Shown in pieces: positions 11,133 to 21,300 of a stretch of DNA of 64,000 nucleotides (positions are counted from its first letter, which is position 1; every line of letters begins with the position of its first letter). A model generated the notes under the pieces. The model worked only from the letters and a program-made list of their open reading frames with translations, searched no databases and was not told the DNA's origin. Position numbers and translations under genes: made by a program. This stretch comes from Gracilariopsis chorda (lineage: Eukaryota > Rhodophyta > Florideophyceae > Gracilariales > Gracilariaceae). The stretch spans positions 124,001 through 188,000 of the forward strand of contig NBIV01000068.1 in NCBI GenBank assembly GCA_003194525.1, in the 5' to 3' direction.

Positions 11133-12867
11133 TCACTCTTCGCCGTCGCCCGGGGCGTAACCACCAGCGAGGCGGTAGGCCAATGCGTCCGCCATAGTGG
11201 TGACATCCCCCGATAACTCGGCAGCGCTCAGACCGGCACCCCGGAGAAAACGTGCGATGATCTCGTTTTCATTCGCCGTCACCCCGCTGGGGATAGAAGG
11301 TCCGGCACTTGCCGCCGAGGGGTCAGCAGCCGGCTCGGCCGGAGATACCCCCTCTGGGAAAGCTTCCGCGCTAGCGCCGGTTTCCTCTACGTCCATCTCC
11401 CCGGGTTCTTCCGGTTCGTTATCGACCATTGGGTCATCCCCGCCGTATGTGCGGTAGTAGTCGTCAGAACCGACGTACCCCACCGGGTGGTCTTCCGGCA
11501 CATGCCGGGGCGCATCGCGAAGCTCGCGTGCGTCCTCGGAGGAAACTTTCCGGAACTCCCAGGGGTCGAAGTAGATAAAATCCCCCGCAAGGGCGGTGTT
11601 TCTACCCAGTCCCGGACCACCGGTGTTACCGCTGCCGCCATCCAGACGACCGCTTTGCTCCAGCGGGACCTCACTCCAGCTAACGCTGTCGATGTACCCA
11701 AGTAATTGGAGGACCTCTTCATTGTTGGCCTGGCCCCCAAGGGGGATGCGAAGATCCAAATTGCGGATCGCTGCCCGCACACGCGGTGGGAGGAACCAGA
11801 GACGAAACTGGTCGTACGCCTCGTTGAGGATATAAGCCGCAGCGCGGGCCGCCCACTCCGTAACCACTACGGACCACAACCCCGACTGGGGATCCTGCAT
11901 GAGCAGCGAACCGAGGTACGTAAGTACCGGCGGGAGTTCTATGTAGCACCCCCGGCAGGCTTCATGGAAGCGCCACCACTCGGGGAGTGCTACATACCGA
12001 CCTAGTGGGTGAGGCGGCGCAGTCCGCTCTATCTCCACGTTCTGATACGGGATGGAATACCCGAATCGGGATCGCCAACGCCGCTCATAGCGGATGAAGT
12101 TCTGGAGGAAGGTTGACCGGTATTGCCGGGAAAGATAGCGGAACTCCGCCCGAATAAATGGTCGCTCCCAACAAAGGGCTTCTTGCTGCGCTGCGGGGAA
12201 ATTACTCCAAGCGAGAGTCTCGAGACGGAACAGGTTGTCGCCTACCCAATCTCCCCGCGAGTGCGGAAGTGGCTAACGTCGAAGCCAAACTCCGGTGGGA
12301 CCGGCACATAGAATGGAGCCCGGCTCTGCCGTTGGTATGCCATGCGCGTCAACGCGGTCTGCGCCGCAGCGACGGTCTCGCCCGAATTCCTTCGGAGGTG
12401 GTGACGCGGAATCGCAATCCGGTGACGCCAATCCCACGATGTGGTGACTGCTCTGGGTAGATCTCCCGGAAGGGTGTCTGAGCCATCTGCATAAGCGGTG
12501 ACCAATCCCTCATTGAGCACAGCGACCGGGTGAAACCACGGGGCAAGGCGCAGGCGCGACGCTTGACTCCGATTCATCGGGTTGAGCCCCACCAGGGTGT
12601 TGTAGGCTGGCCAGTTGAACGCCGGAGCGGTTCCGGAGGATCCCACCGAAGGTGGTAGTGCGAAGGGATAGTCGGCCGCAGCAGCTACATTCCCCGGTTG
12701 TACCGGATGTTGATCGCCCTGAGGCAGGGGAACTGACCGGAAACCGGTGGTGTATCGCCCGAGAGGCCTCGGAGATTGGCTGTTGTTGTTGTTTGTGCGC
12801 TCGATGACTCTGGTGGAGAGGGATTTACCGGAGAACCGGAGACAGAGCACGCGCGTTTATCACCCAT
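11133..12867 (-). pseudogene. E1 antisense ORF region (conserved accessory gene)
   Basis: Coding-like sequence on the strand opposite to gag-pol, lying between pol and the 3' LTR, starting at ATG 12867 (MGDKRACSVSGSP) only 55 bases from the LTR. Segments homologous to E2 include FRSVPLPQ, the RLRLAPWFHPVAVLNEGL stretch, LPGDLPRAVTTSWDWR, RHVPEDHPVGYVGSDDYY, DNEPEE and a C-terminal SGDVTTMADALAYRL helix. Conservation in three elements of both coding similarity and position argues that it was a real gene, not a chance open frame. Antisense accessory ORFs at this position are known in plant Tat-lineage elements (for example Grande gene23), but I see no recognisable sequence match. No domain I can name. 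Part of a broken element. Confidence 0.75.
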
Positions 12868-12910
12868 TTTCGTCTGGGAGTCCTCCGCGTCCGAGGTCGT
12901 TTTCCCGTCT

Positions 12911-12922
12911 TAGGGGGGGATA
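12911..12922 (+). other. E1 polypurine tract
   Basis: TAGGGGGGGATA directly before the 3' LTR, the usual plus-strand primer position. E0 and E2 have equivalent G-rich tracts. Confidence 0.85.
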
Positions 12923-13747
12923 TGAAGTGCAACGCCCTCAGGGAGGGATTCTTGGTACTTGAACGCTTTCCCGTTATTATCGGTTGTGTAGTGTGTATAT
13001 GAACTACGCCCCACTATGGTGGATACGGACACGTGGGACACGGTTTTGGGTCAATTGGCGGTTGGCCACAGTAGTGGATGTTGCCACGAAATGTGGAGTA
13101 TTTTAGTTGATTTTAGTTATTATTTTCACACCCATTTCTGGGAAGCTAGTACTTAGTGCGACAGCGCACTGCCGTCGCACCAGTAAAACTTCCCCAACAA
13201 GGGACCCCAACCTGGGGAATTGGCTCTAGTTGTTACCACTTGCGCGCGTGCTCTACTCCTCCTTGGAGGGAAACGCCATGAACCACGGGACATCTAACCC
13301 CCTTGCACATCTAAAGGGACCCATCACTGGGAGTCATATTATTCCAATTGCATTGGTGTTTCGCCCTGTATAGGGATATTGTTACCGGCATCGCCGTTCG
13401 CCCCCGTCGCTCTCGCGACTCACTTCTTCCTCTCTTCCTCCTCTTCGCCTTTCCTTTTTCCCCTTTCTAGGGTAGCACCTCCCGCTATCCGCGGCCCTTG
13501 TGTGCGCATCCGTCCACACACCCCCACTTACCTGGAAACATCCCTCTACTGAGGATCACACTCCGCTCACGCCGATACCGATTCTTCGCCTTCATCTCCC
13601 TGCGCAAGTCGCGACAGGTGTCCCTGGTGTTACAAACCGGCTTCGCCGTGACACCTCTGGGAGGGCTGTACCCAACTGGGTTCAACTCGTGAGAGGAAGA
13701 TCCCGGACGTCTTTCGGTGTTTTTCCCCTTTGGGGCATTGCACGACA
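12923..13747 (+). repeat. E1 3' LTR
   Basis: Same length as the 5' LTR (825 bp), ending TTGCACGACA. Both copies contain a pyrimidine-rich stretch. The short distance to the antisense ORF start means any antisense transcript probably begins inside this LTR. Confidence 0.95.
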
Positions 13748-13752
13748 GTCAC
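13748..13752 (+). repeat. Target-site duplication of E1 (right copy)
   Basis: GTCAC, identical to 2419-2423. Confidence 0.93.
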
Positions 13753-14592
13753 CATGAATCGAATACAAGTCCTCCAGGAGCGTTTTGACTCTCCATTGGT
13801 AATCAGTCTCCTCGCCGCAGCGCATGGGGGGCATATCCGGTGGGACCAGAGCGCGGCAACGCGCGACTGAACGGGCATGAGCAGGAAGGTGGAGCCAACG
13901 GTTGTACCAGGAGTCCTCTTGGGATTTCTTCTTCGCGCGGGCATAGTTGGGGATCGCAGCGAACCGCCGGGCGTCCAAGTATTGATCAGCATACCGCACG
14001 AACTCGGCGACCGAGCTGGGTAGATGGGTACTCCTCACGGCCAGAGGATTCCTACCCAAAGTGTGGTCGTACTTGTCCCCGGGGTGAACATATGCGCTGC
14101 TAGGGAACAGAGCCATGTTGGTCGAGTCTACTGTTGTTGCCACCCGAGGGATACGCTCGAAGCCGTCATAGTCCAAGAGGTAGCCATGGGAGCATTTATT
14201 GGCTCCCGAGGACATGGCGTAGACGCGATCAACAAGCCGGCACAGCCGACACGGTTCCAGGGGATACCAACGGTCAGGAATCTGAAAGGCCAAGGGAATG
14301 CACCACGATCTACCGAAGGGGGGGTATGATGGATGCACCAAGGCGGTATGCGAAGAAAGGAGCGACCAGAAAGACGAGGTAATCTAGAGGGAAGAATGGG
14401 CGTCCGCGCCAGGGGTCGGTAAAATGCAGGAGCGCGAGAAGCGCCCCGCAATTGAGACTCACTAGTTAATGAGGCCTCCTCATAGGTGACCAATGGCATG
14501 GTAGCGGCCACGTGCCACTTGCCGAGAAAGCAACCAAATGGACGCAAACCGGTACCGCCACCGTACCTGCTGTGGAGCGGCCGACCGGCCAT
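13753..14592 (-). pseudogene. E0 antisense ORF region, N-terminal side
   Basis: Continues, on the other side of E1, the antisense coding region of E0. The clearest open block (13682-14341 as a frame, the last 70 bases of which belong to E1) includes YDGFERIPRVATTV, SSVAEFVRYADQYLDARRF and a basic ARAKKKSQEDSWYNRW stretch. A further block reaches back to about 14592. The N-terminal part is too diverged to align by eye with E1 and E2; equivalence rests on strand, position and the C-terminal similarity. Confidence 0.5.
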
Positions 14593-14727
14593 GTCAACCA
14601 GGAGGCGAGAGATCTAATCGGGGGACAGGACGCGAGAACAACAGCCCCATCGGGCGGGAGGAAAGAACGCCAGCGGAAGAAAAGGATAGCTCACTGACGT
14701 GGAAGTGGCCGACGGGACGTCGGATCT

Positions 14728-14741
14728 TAAGGGGGGAGGTC
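14728..14741 (+). other. E0 polypurine tract
   Basis: AAGGGGGGAGGTC immediately before the presumed 3' LTR start TGTAG. Confidence 0.65.
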
Positions 14742-15267
14742 TGTAGGAGAATGAACATTGGGCAGGTGCAGTGGTGAAGTAACCATGGGGCTGGGCTGGC
14801 AGAAGTCAGAACATTGCTGGCCGAAATATTCCACATGGCCAAGCTGGGTGCCTATGCAGGAGATACGAGGGGACAGTGCGAGTGCCAAGGCACTGTGGCC
14901 ATAGGTTTTATTTTGTAGCTTATTTTATGTAATTTGTTAGGATAGTGTCTGGAGGTCAGAGCGCCTCGCCAGCCATATAGGCTGGCTCGAGTGCCGCCGA
15001 TCTTGGAAGTGTAAAGACAAGCACCCTCACCGTCTTCTTGCCGCCATATACAGCCAGTAGGACTCCGAAGTCCTCCAAGCCATCGCTACCATTCTCCCGA
15101 CCTGTAGGGACTTGAGATAGTGCCTGCCCATTGTGCCTCGCTGCCAGTTGGTGCCCTCGTCACTAACAGACCCAGTGGATTGTCACCTCAGTGGTTGGCT
15201 CTCTTCCGCTACTAACCCCTAGTAGACTACTACCCCAGTTGGCAAAACGACTTAGTATTCTACTACA
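14742..15267 (+). repeat. E0 3' LTR (candidate, about 526 bp)
   Basis: Begins TGTAGGAGAA just after a polypurine tract and ends TTCTACTACA, giving 5-bp inverted ends TGTAG/CTACA. The 5' copy lies outside the window, so the borders rest on these ends and on position. An internal inverted repeat GCCAGCC-N5-GGCTGGC (about 14968-14986) and an AT-rich stretch (14905-14940) could belong to its promoter or poly(A) region. Confidence 0.65.
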
Positions 15268-15857
15268 GATGCGGCGCCGAGAGTGAATACGGAATAGAGT
15301 TGCGGTTGAGCGCTCGCGCGTTGGTGATTGGCTTGCGCTGCAGTTGTGTATATAGAGTACAGTAGATTGTAATTGTCTGCCACGGCCAAAATAACTGCAG
15401 TGCCAGCCACTTAGCAGCTGCAGCAGTCAACATGCAGCAGGCCAATGAGCTCTGAGCTTTGCTGCTGTTGCTGCTACTGCTGCTGCTGCTGAATGTTTTA
15501 ATTGGCTGGGAGAGGTGAAACTTGCATGCGCTGAAGTGGGTGTGCAAGGGAATTTCTTGGCGCAACGCCTCCCGTCAATCAACATTACCCCCCTCATCTC
15601 AGAAACACACTCTCAATGATGTGTTCATATATGAGTGGGGTGTTGTGGACTGACGGGAGGCTTTGCTTAACAAATTCGCTTTGCACGCCCCTGTCTGCGC
15701 ATGAAAAACTCCCATTTGGCGCAACGCCTCCCTACCATTAAAAAACGTCAGCAGCAGCAGCAGCATGAAAGCTGGCTGCTTACTGACCGGCACGCCCATG
15801 ATCACTGCAGTGCCAGCCAGTTACAGAAAGCAACCGGTTGCGCTTTCTCTTCATTTG
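15268..15857. other. Left flank of E2: host repeat DNA with CTG/CAG runs
   Basis: No gene seen. It holds a CTG-rich run (15460-15492), a short CAG run near 15750 and two copies of AGTGCCAGCCA (near 15402 and 15812). The last 115 bases resemble about 27232-27340 on the other side of E2, showing that E2 inserted into a locally repeated sequence. Around 15558-15665 an imperfect inverted pair (AACGCCTCCCGTCA and TGACGGGAGGCTTTG) could be a small transposon remnant. Confidence 0.55.
15853..15857 (+). repeat. Target-site duplication of E2 (left copy, one mismatch)
   Basis: ATTTG here and GTTTG at 26880-26884. The related uninterrupted sequence near 27341-27355 (CATTGGCTGGCACTGC) supports insertion within this motif. 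Confidence 0.75.
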
Positions 15858-16759
15858 TGTAGTGCAATACCCGCAAGCGGGACAACACACGAAGACGTTC
15901 GGAATCTTCCCCTCTGGAGGGTAACACAGCGAACGGAGCCTCTCCGGATGAGCACGACGAAGTCGGGTTGTAAAGCCGAGGCTCACCCTCACGCCAAGCG
16001 GGGAGAGTTGAAACGGTAGGATTAGGATCACCACGAATGGGAAAACAGCCCTTCCAAGGAGTACGAGTCCACGTGAGTGGGGGAAGACGTCACGGGATAC
16101 CGGCACGAGAGACACGCGTCAGCGGTGACGAGCAACCACACAAAGGGGTAGTAACCACGAGAGTGGGGTAAGGGAAATACGAGGGATGCCCGATTGGAGG
16201 CGACGGGGGTGTGGGCCAACGGGATCACGAAAAAAGGTACAAAAGGAACCCTATACAGGGGCGAGAACACGGCGGTGGTGAATTAAGTGACAAGTGGCCA
16301 AGGTTGTGATACTCCTAGTGACGCAGGGTGGATAGGTCTACCGTTAGTAACGCGGCTTTACCTCCCAGGAGTGTAGAAGACTCGCGAAAGCGGAAAAGAC
16401 TTAGAGCCAAGAACCCTGGTTGGGGAAGTTTACTCAGTGTCAGGGCAAGGTCGCCGAGCCACTATATAGTGTAGTAATCTCCCTACTGTAGCGTAGATAA
16501 ATAATAAATAATAAATATAAGTTAACTAAATGTCCGCACCGTGGTGCCAACCTCCTCTTGACTATCCGTGTCACACGTGGTCCACTCACGCCTTTGGCGG
16601 CACACGGCGCATGCACAACTGTGCACCTGGTGCACAGTGCGGATCCGCTGAGGGCTGAGACACCCGCTAATAGCAGTAGTAATCATAAACACGCGAAAGC
16701 AGCAAAAAACCAAGTCCACAGGGCATCGCTGAGTCTGCCTCCTTGGGGATTGCACTTCA
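15858..16759 (-). repeat. E2 3' LTR
   Basis: On the - strand it starts TGAAGTGCAATCCCC, like the E1 LTRs, and ends ATTGCACTACA. A palindromic TATA-like block CACTATATAGTG (16460-16471) next to an AT-rich run of AATAAATAAT type (16495-16525) is a candidate promoter core. Confidence 0.95.
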
Positions 16760-16775
16760 TATCCCCCTCCTGAGG
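16760..16775 (-). other. E2 polypurine tract
   Basis: On the - strand GGAGGGGGATA lies directly before the 3' LTR. Confidence 0.8.
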
Positions 16776-16794
16776 TGTGAATACGACATCCAAG

Positions 16795-17981
16795 ATGGCG
16801 ACGGAAGCACCGGGCAAGGTCCTTAAATGTAAGTCCGGTTCGCCGGTTCTCCATCCCACTCTGGGTAACGAGCACCTAGCTGCGAACAGCGAATCTGCGA
16901 CCAACTCTTCCGAGGTTCTTCCAACAACACATACGCTTTCGCGGCCTTCTTCTCCGATTACTCGGCTTCCTTCATCTACGATGAACAACAACAACAACAA
17001 CAACGGCAACGCCGGCAGCAACACACCGTTACATTACTTCTCCGGATTTCATTCCGTGCCTCTACCGCAGAGCGGTCTCTCGACTCCGTCGCAACAAACT
17101 GGCGCAAATGCGAGTGCGGCTCCCACGGGAGGCTATCGAATGGTAGCGTGGCCGTCGTACGACGTGCTGGTCGGGCTGCAGCCTTCGCAACATGCGATGA
17201 CTCTCCGGCTGGCACCGTGGTTCCACCCGACTGCGGTGTTCAATGATGCGCTTCTGGCGATGTATACCGATGGAAACGGAATGCTCCCGGGTGACGTTCC
17301 GGCAATCGTGACCACATCATGGGACCGGCGCAATCGCGTAGCGATACCCGTGCACACGGTAATCCGACGGGGTCGGGAATCTGCAGCTTCCGCGCACGCG
17401 GCGTTGGTCTTACTCGCTCATCAACGGCTTCGCCGGGCTCCCTTTGAGTATCCCATCCCCGATGGTATGGGCTCCGACATCGGATTGTATCGCACCCAAG
17501 GTGAAATGGGGTACCTCGACCGCCTCGCGGGTTTGGAACCACTCTTGTGGAGAAGCATTCCCGCGGCACTGAGATCTCCGCGGAGGAAGCGAACGAGCTC
17601 CAGTTTGCACCGAGATATATCCCCGAGGGGCATCCGACCGGTTTTGTTGACGCCGATGGGTACTACAACGTCTACGACGGTGAGGATCTGATGTTCGACA
17701 ACGAGCCCGACGAAGGTGCCGGTCACGCCAAGGCAGAGGGAGAACCATATGGTATGGATGCTCCTGGAGTCGCCCCTGCGAGTCAGCCGTCCAATCCGTC
17801 GGTCGTTCTTCCCACTGGTGGGTCCTCTACGCCAGGTGAGGCGAACGTGGCCCCTGCGGGTCAGGCTGCCGTGATCTCTCAGTTCCTCGGCCAGGTGGGG
17901 CTGGGAGGTAACGAGGCCAGTGGCGATGTCACCGCGATGCGGGATGCTCTGATAGCCCGACTCCAGGGAAATAACCACTAA
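16795..17981 (+). pseudogene. E2 antisense ORF region (conserved accessory gene)
   Basis: Open reading on the strand opposite to E2 gag-pol, starting at ATG 16795 (MATEAPGKVLKCKSGSP), 36 bases from the LTR. It shares with E1 the segments FHSVPLPQ, WPSYDVLVGL, MTLRLAPWFHPTAVFNDALL, LPGDVPAIVTTSWDRRNRV, RYIPEGHPTGFVDADGYY, FDNEPDE and SGDVTAMRDALIARL. The order is a Ser/Asn-rich N-terminus, a conserved globular part, then an acidic tail with a helical end. It is shorter than the E1 version. No membrane segment or signal peptide is seen. Function unknown. Part of a broken element. Confidence 0.75.
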
Positions 17982-18338
17982 GGTGGGGGCAGTTCCAACC
18001 CGTAAGGGGGCGTGTTCCCTCACCATGGGGGTGCAACCTTGTGACGTAGTGTAGTCCTTCGACTAGTCGGTGTTCCATCGATCGTATCGAATAAAATCCG
18101 AGTTGACTTGTGTTCCTTCTTCTTTCCTTTCCTTTCTTCCTTTCCATACCACAGCTCGATCCTTCATTTCCTTCCTTCCACCGCAGTGGTTTGCTTATCC
18201 CACTTGGGCGTTTATCACCGATGCTGGGATTCCCGTTCGCGTTCTGCGATGATATGAAACCACTTTCGAACGTGGGAGGTGCTCTATCGGCTCATCCGAA
18301 TCATATTCGGGCCCGAAAACGTACCAGCGTACGCGGTA

Positions 18339-21300
18339 CTAGATGTAACAATCTGGATGGTAAGAATTTTTTACAATGTGGTCAACAACAAACTCCTGTT
18401 TGTAGACTTCCTGGCCTCGCCGTGTTCGCATTATCGCGTCCTGCACGGCAGGCTCTACCAACACTGGTGGGTGTTGTACAGTCTTCCCCGGAAGGGGCAT
18501 GGCTTGGTACTGCCTGTCCATGCCCTTTGAGGGGTCATTAACCGGTTTCCGGGTAGGTTCATCCGCTTCGCGGGCCTGGAGGTCCTCGGCACGGCCAGTT
18601 GCGTCGACCACTTGATGGTGCGTATCGGGACCCTTGCTGTGGGTTAAAGTATCCCGCTTCGCGGTTTCTTCACTCCTTGAGGCGGCGTGTATTGACGACA
18701 CCCTTTGAGGGGCTTCTAAAGCATCTGAAAGATGAGCATCTGGGTCGCGAACCACAGGTTTGTGTGTAGATATCCGTCTTGACGTGGGTGCTTCAGACGA
18801 CGAAGTCGGTTGCGCCACGGTGCGTCGTACAGTACGCGTCGACTCGCCTCGGGCAGTAATTGGTGCCTTTGCCGTCCGTACGGTGTCGGGGTCACGTGCC
18901 GTTTGCAACGGATGGTCGAGGGTTGTCCGCGCCGTGTTGCGTTCCGCCTCCTCACGTGAGGGCGGTTGCAACGGTGCTGCCGGTGTGTTGTCTCGCTTCG
19001 GCGACGAAGTATTTCCGTCTTTGACGTGCTTTCCTTCCGGAGTGACCGGTGCGACTTCGGCGACACTGTCGGGATCAACCGAGACACTCGGAGTGAGTTC
19101 GCGACTGCGCGATGGTCCTAAACCAGAATCCAGCTTGCTGGTCGTTTTCCTTCCGTCCTGTACGGTGTGCTTGCCCGGCCTGGCTGGTGTTTTCTGCCGT
19201 GCAGTAGGAGTTACCACGTCCGGTGTAGTCGGCTCAGAGGATCCCGCGAGGGCCTGCTCTGCATTATCCAGCGTAGCTGTTGTTGACGAACCGTGACCCA
19301 CGGAATGCGGATCAACGCTCGACGGCACAGCTGGTTCAGTATCGCGAACGCGAATAGTTTCCTGCAACGATTTCACTTTGGCGAGAGACTTCCCACTGCG
19401 TGGTGCATTTTGACGACTAGAATCCCGGTGGGGAGTGGGATCTGGCGCAGATGCGGTAGAAATTCCTCGAGAGGGTTCAGCGGGAGCTGTAGCGCGCAAA
19501 TGCGAAGATGGCACGTCAGTAGACGGAATTATCGGTCCACTATTGTCCTTTTCGATGTGTCCGGAGGTCCGTGCACCACGATTGTCATGACGCGACGAAG
19601 CGGTTTCAGTCTCTCGACGAGAGTTAGGGTTCTCCTCCCCCTCCTTAGATGGAGCGGCATGGGGAGTGGTAGAAGCGCATAAACTGCGGGGATAGACAAC
19701 GCGCGGTGGCGTTAGAGAAGAAAGGCCATTCGGGCCTGCGTCCGATAAGGACGGTATATCTGAGAGTCCCCTTGAAGGGTGTTGCAACACAGAAGGCCTG
19801 TTAACCACAGATGTGGGTTGTTCCACTGGGGTGTGTTGGTTCTCATCTTGGTAAGCAACCTCTATAGAGGGTGGCGGTGCCATAACAACGCGATCGCGGG
19901 AAATCCGCTCATGAGCGTCGTTCATTTCCACCACTAAGGTGTCATTATCCACTGATATTACCTTGTAGGGACCGTCTGCGACGGATGAGAGCTTATGCCG
20001 TTTCTCCTTATCAAAGTCCCAGTGCTCCTTACGGACGAAGACGTAGTCACCCTCCGTAATTGGCGGTGCTGTACCTCGTACACGAGAGTCAAAATCACGC
20101 TTGTACGCGGCTTGTGCTCGTGCCATGGAGCTCCGGGCGACCGGGATTAACTTTGTAAGCCACGATTTCCATCGTTGGCGATAATCCTTCACGGAAGGGA
20201 AGTTTGCCAGCGTAGGCTGGGGTTCCAACGCGACGGCGGGCGGATGACGCGAAAGTACTAATTCAAATGGAGTCAAACCTGTTGTACGGTGTACCTGTGT
20301 GTTATACGCAAACGTCAAGGCGTCAGTGTACAGGTCCCATGTTTTGGGGTGATCAGCAACGTAAGAACGGAGAGAGGCTAACAGCGTTCGGTTAAACCGC
20401 TCGACTTGCCCATTACACTGGGGGTGGTAGGTCGTTGTGAACAGATTCTTGATATCGAGAGTCCGACACACGTCCTCAAAGAATCGCGATGCGAATTGCT
20501 TTCCGTTATCGGTTAGAATGTTAACCGGTGGTCCGTAGACAAAAACCCAATGGGTGACGAAAGCTTGCGCCACCGCGAAAGCGGATATCTTCCGTAAAGG
20601 TACGGTGAGAACCAACTTGGAGAAACGATCCGTGATAACGAGTAAAAACTTATGTCCACGCTTTGTGGTGAGCAGCGGTCCCAAGAGGTCAATTGCGACA
20701 AACTCGAGAGGGGCCGGTGCTGGAAATAACTTCAACTTCGTTGAGTGCTTCCGGAGTTTGACCCGGTTTTTGGCACACTCTGTGCATGACCGCACAGTCG
20801 CGTAGCAGTCCACAGCCATGGCTGGCCAATAGTAACTCCGTCGCAACGTGAGGTAAAGTTTCCGTCCACCGGCGTGTCCACCAAGTTTCGCATAGTGCGA
20901 CAAGTGCAATACTATAGATTGTAGAGTATGCGGTACCACTACCTGTGGGGTTGTTTGAACCGTCCTGACGAGGTACCCAACATCATTCACCTCGAAAGGG
21001 AGTTGCGCACCGCCATTAAGTCGGGCGCGAATCTGAGTACAGAAGGGATCACCTTGTTGTTCTCTGACCATCTCCTCCGGGGGTATTGGCACGAAATTAC
21101 CCGGTGGGGGTTTCTGAGCATCGTCCGAGACGAGTAGTGCGTCCAGTTCATCATCCGATTCCGGTTCTTCATCCGAGTTATCGGGTTCACGGTCCGGGTT
21201 CTCCGGTTCTCGACCGTTGACGACGAAGCAAGGAATGTCCTCGTCCCCAGCGTGTAGAGTTTCACCATCCGTGGGTAAACGCGACAGCGCGTCCGCCTGA

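Larger units (their letters stand above)
2424..13747 (+). mobile_element. E1: Ty3/gypsy chromovirus-type LTR retrotransposon nested in E0
   Basis: An 11.3-kb element bounded by two 825-bp LTRs (2424-3248 and 12923-13747) that start TG and end CA, flanked by a perfect 5-bp target duplication GTCAC. The + strand order is 5' LTR, primer-binding site, gag with a CCHC knuckle, aspartic protease, reverse transcriptase with RNase H, integrase, long linker, chromodomain, antisense ORF region, polypurine tract, 3' LTR. Protease-RT-RH-IN order with a terminal chromodomain places it among Ty3/gypsy chromoviruses. It is structurally complete but broken, with roughly five disruptions across gag-pol. LTR divergence of about 3 % by eye implies a fairly recent insertion. 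Confidence 0.95.
1..15267 (+). mobile_element. E0: outer Ty3/gypsy chromovirus-type LTR retrotransposon, 5' part outside the window
   Basis: Visible parts on the + strand, in order, are the end of pol (integrase C-terminal module and a chromodomain-like end, 2-673), an antisense ORF region on the - strand, a polypurine tract near 14728-14741 and a 3' LTR. The element is split by the younger element E1 (2424-13747), which sits in its antisense ORF region. The 5' LTR, gag and most of pol lie left of the window, so its own target duplication cannot be checked. It is a fossil, disrupted at least by the nested insertion. It must be older than E1, whose LTRs differ by roughly 3 % by eye. Confidence 0.85.

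Noticed and set aside
11133-12867. Antisense ORF as an envelope gene
   Set aside because: No signal peptide, transmembrane anchor or cysteine pattern, and the strand is opposite to the genomic RNA.
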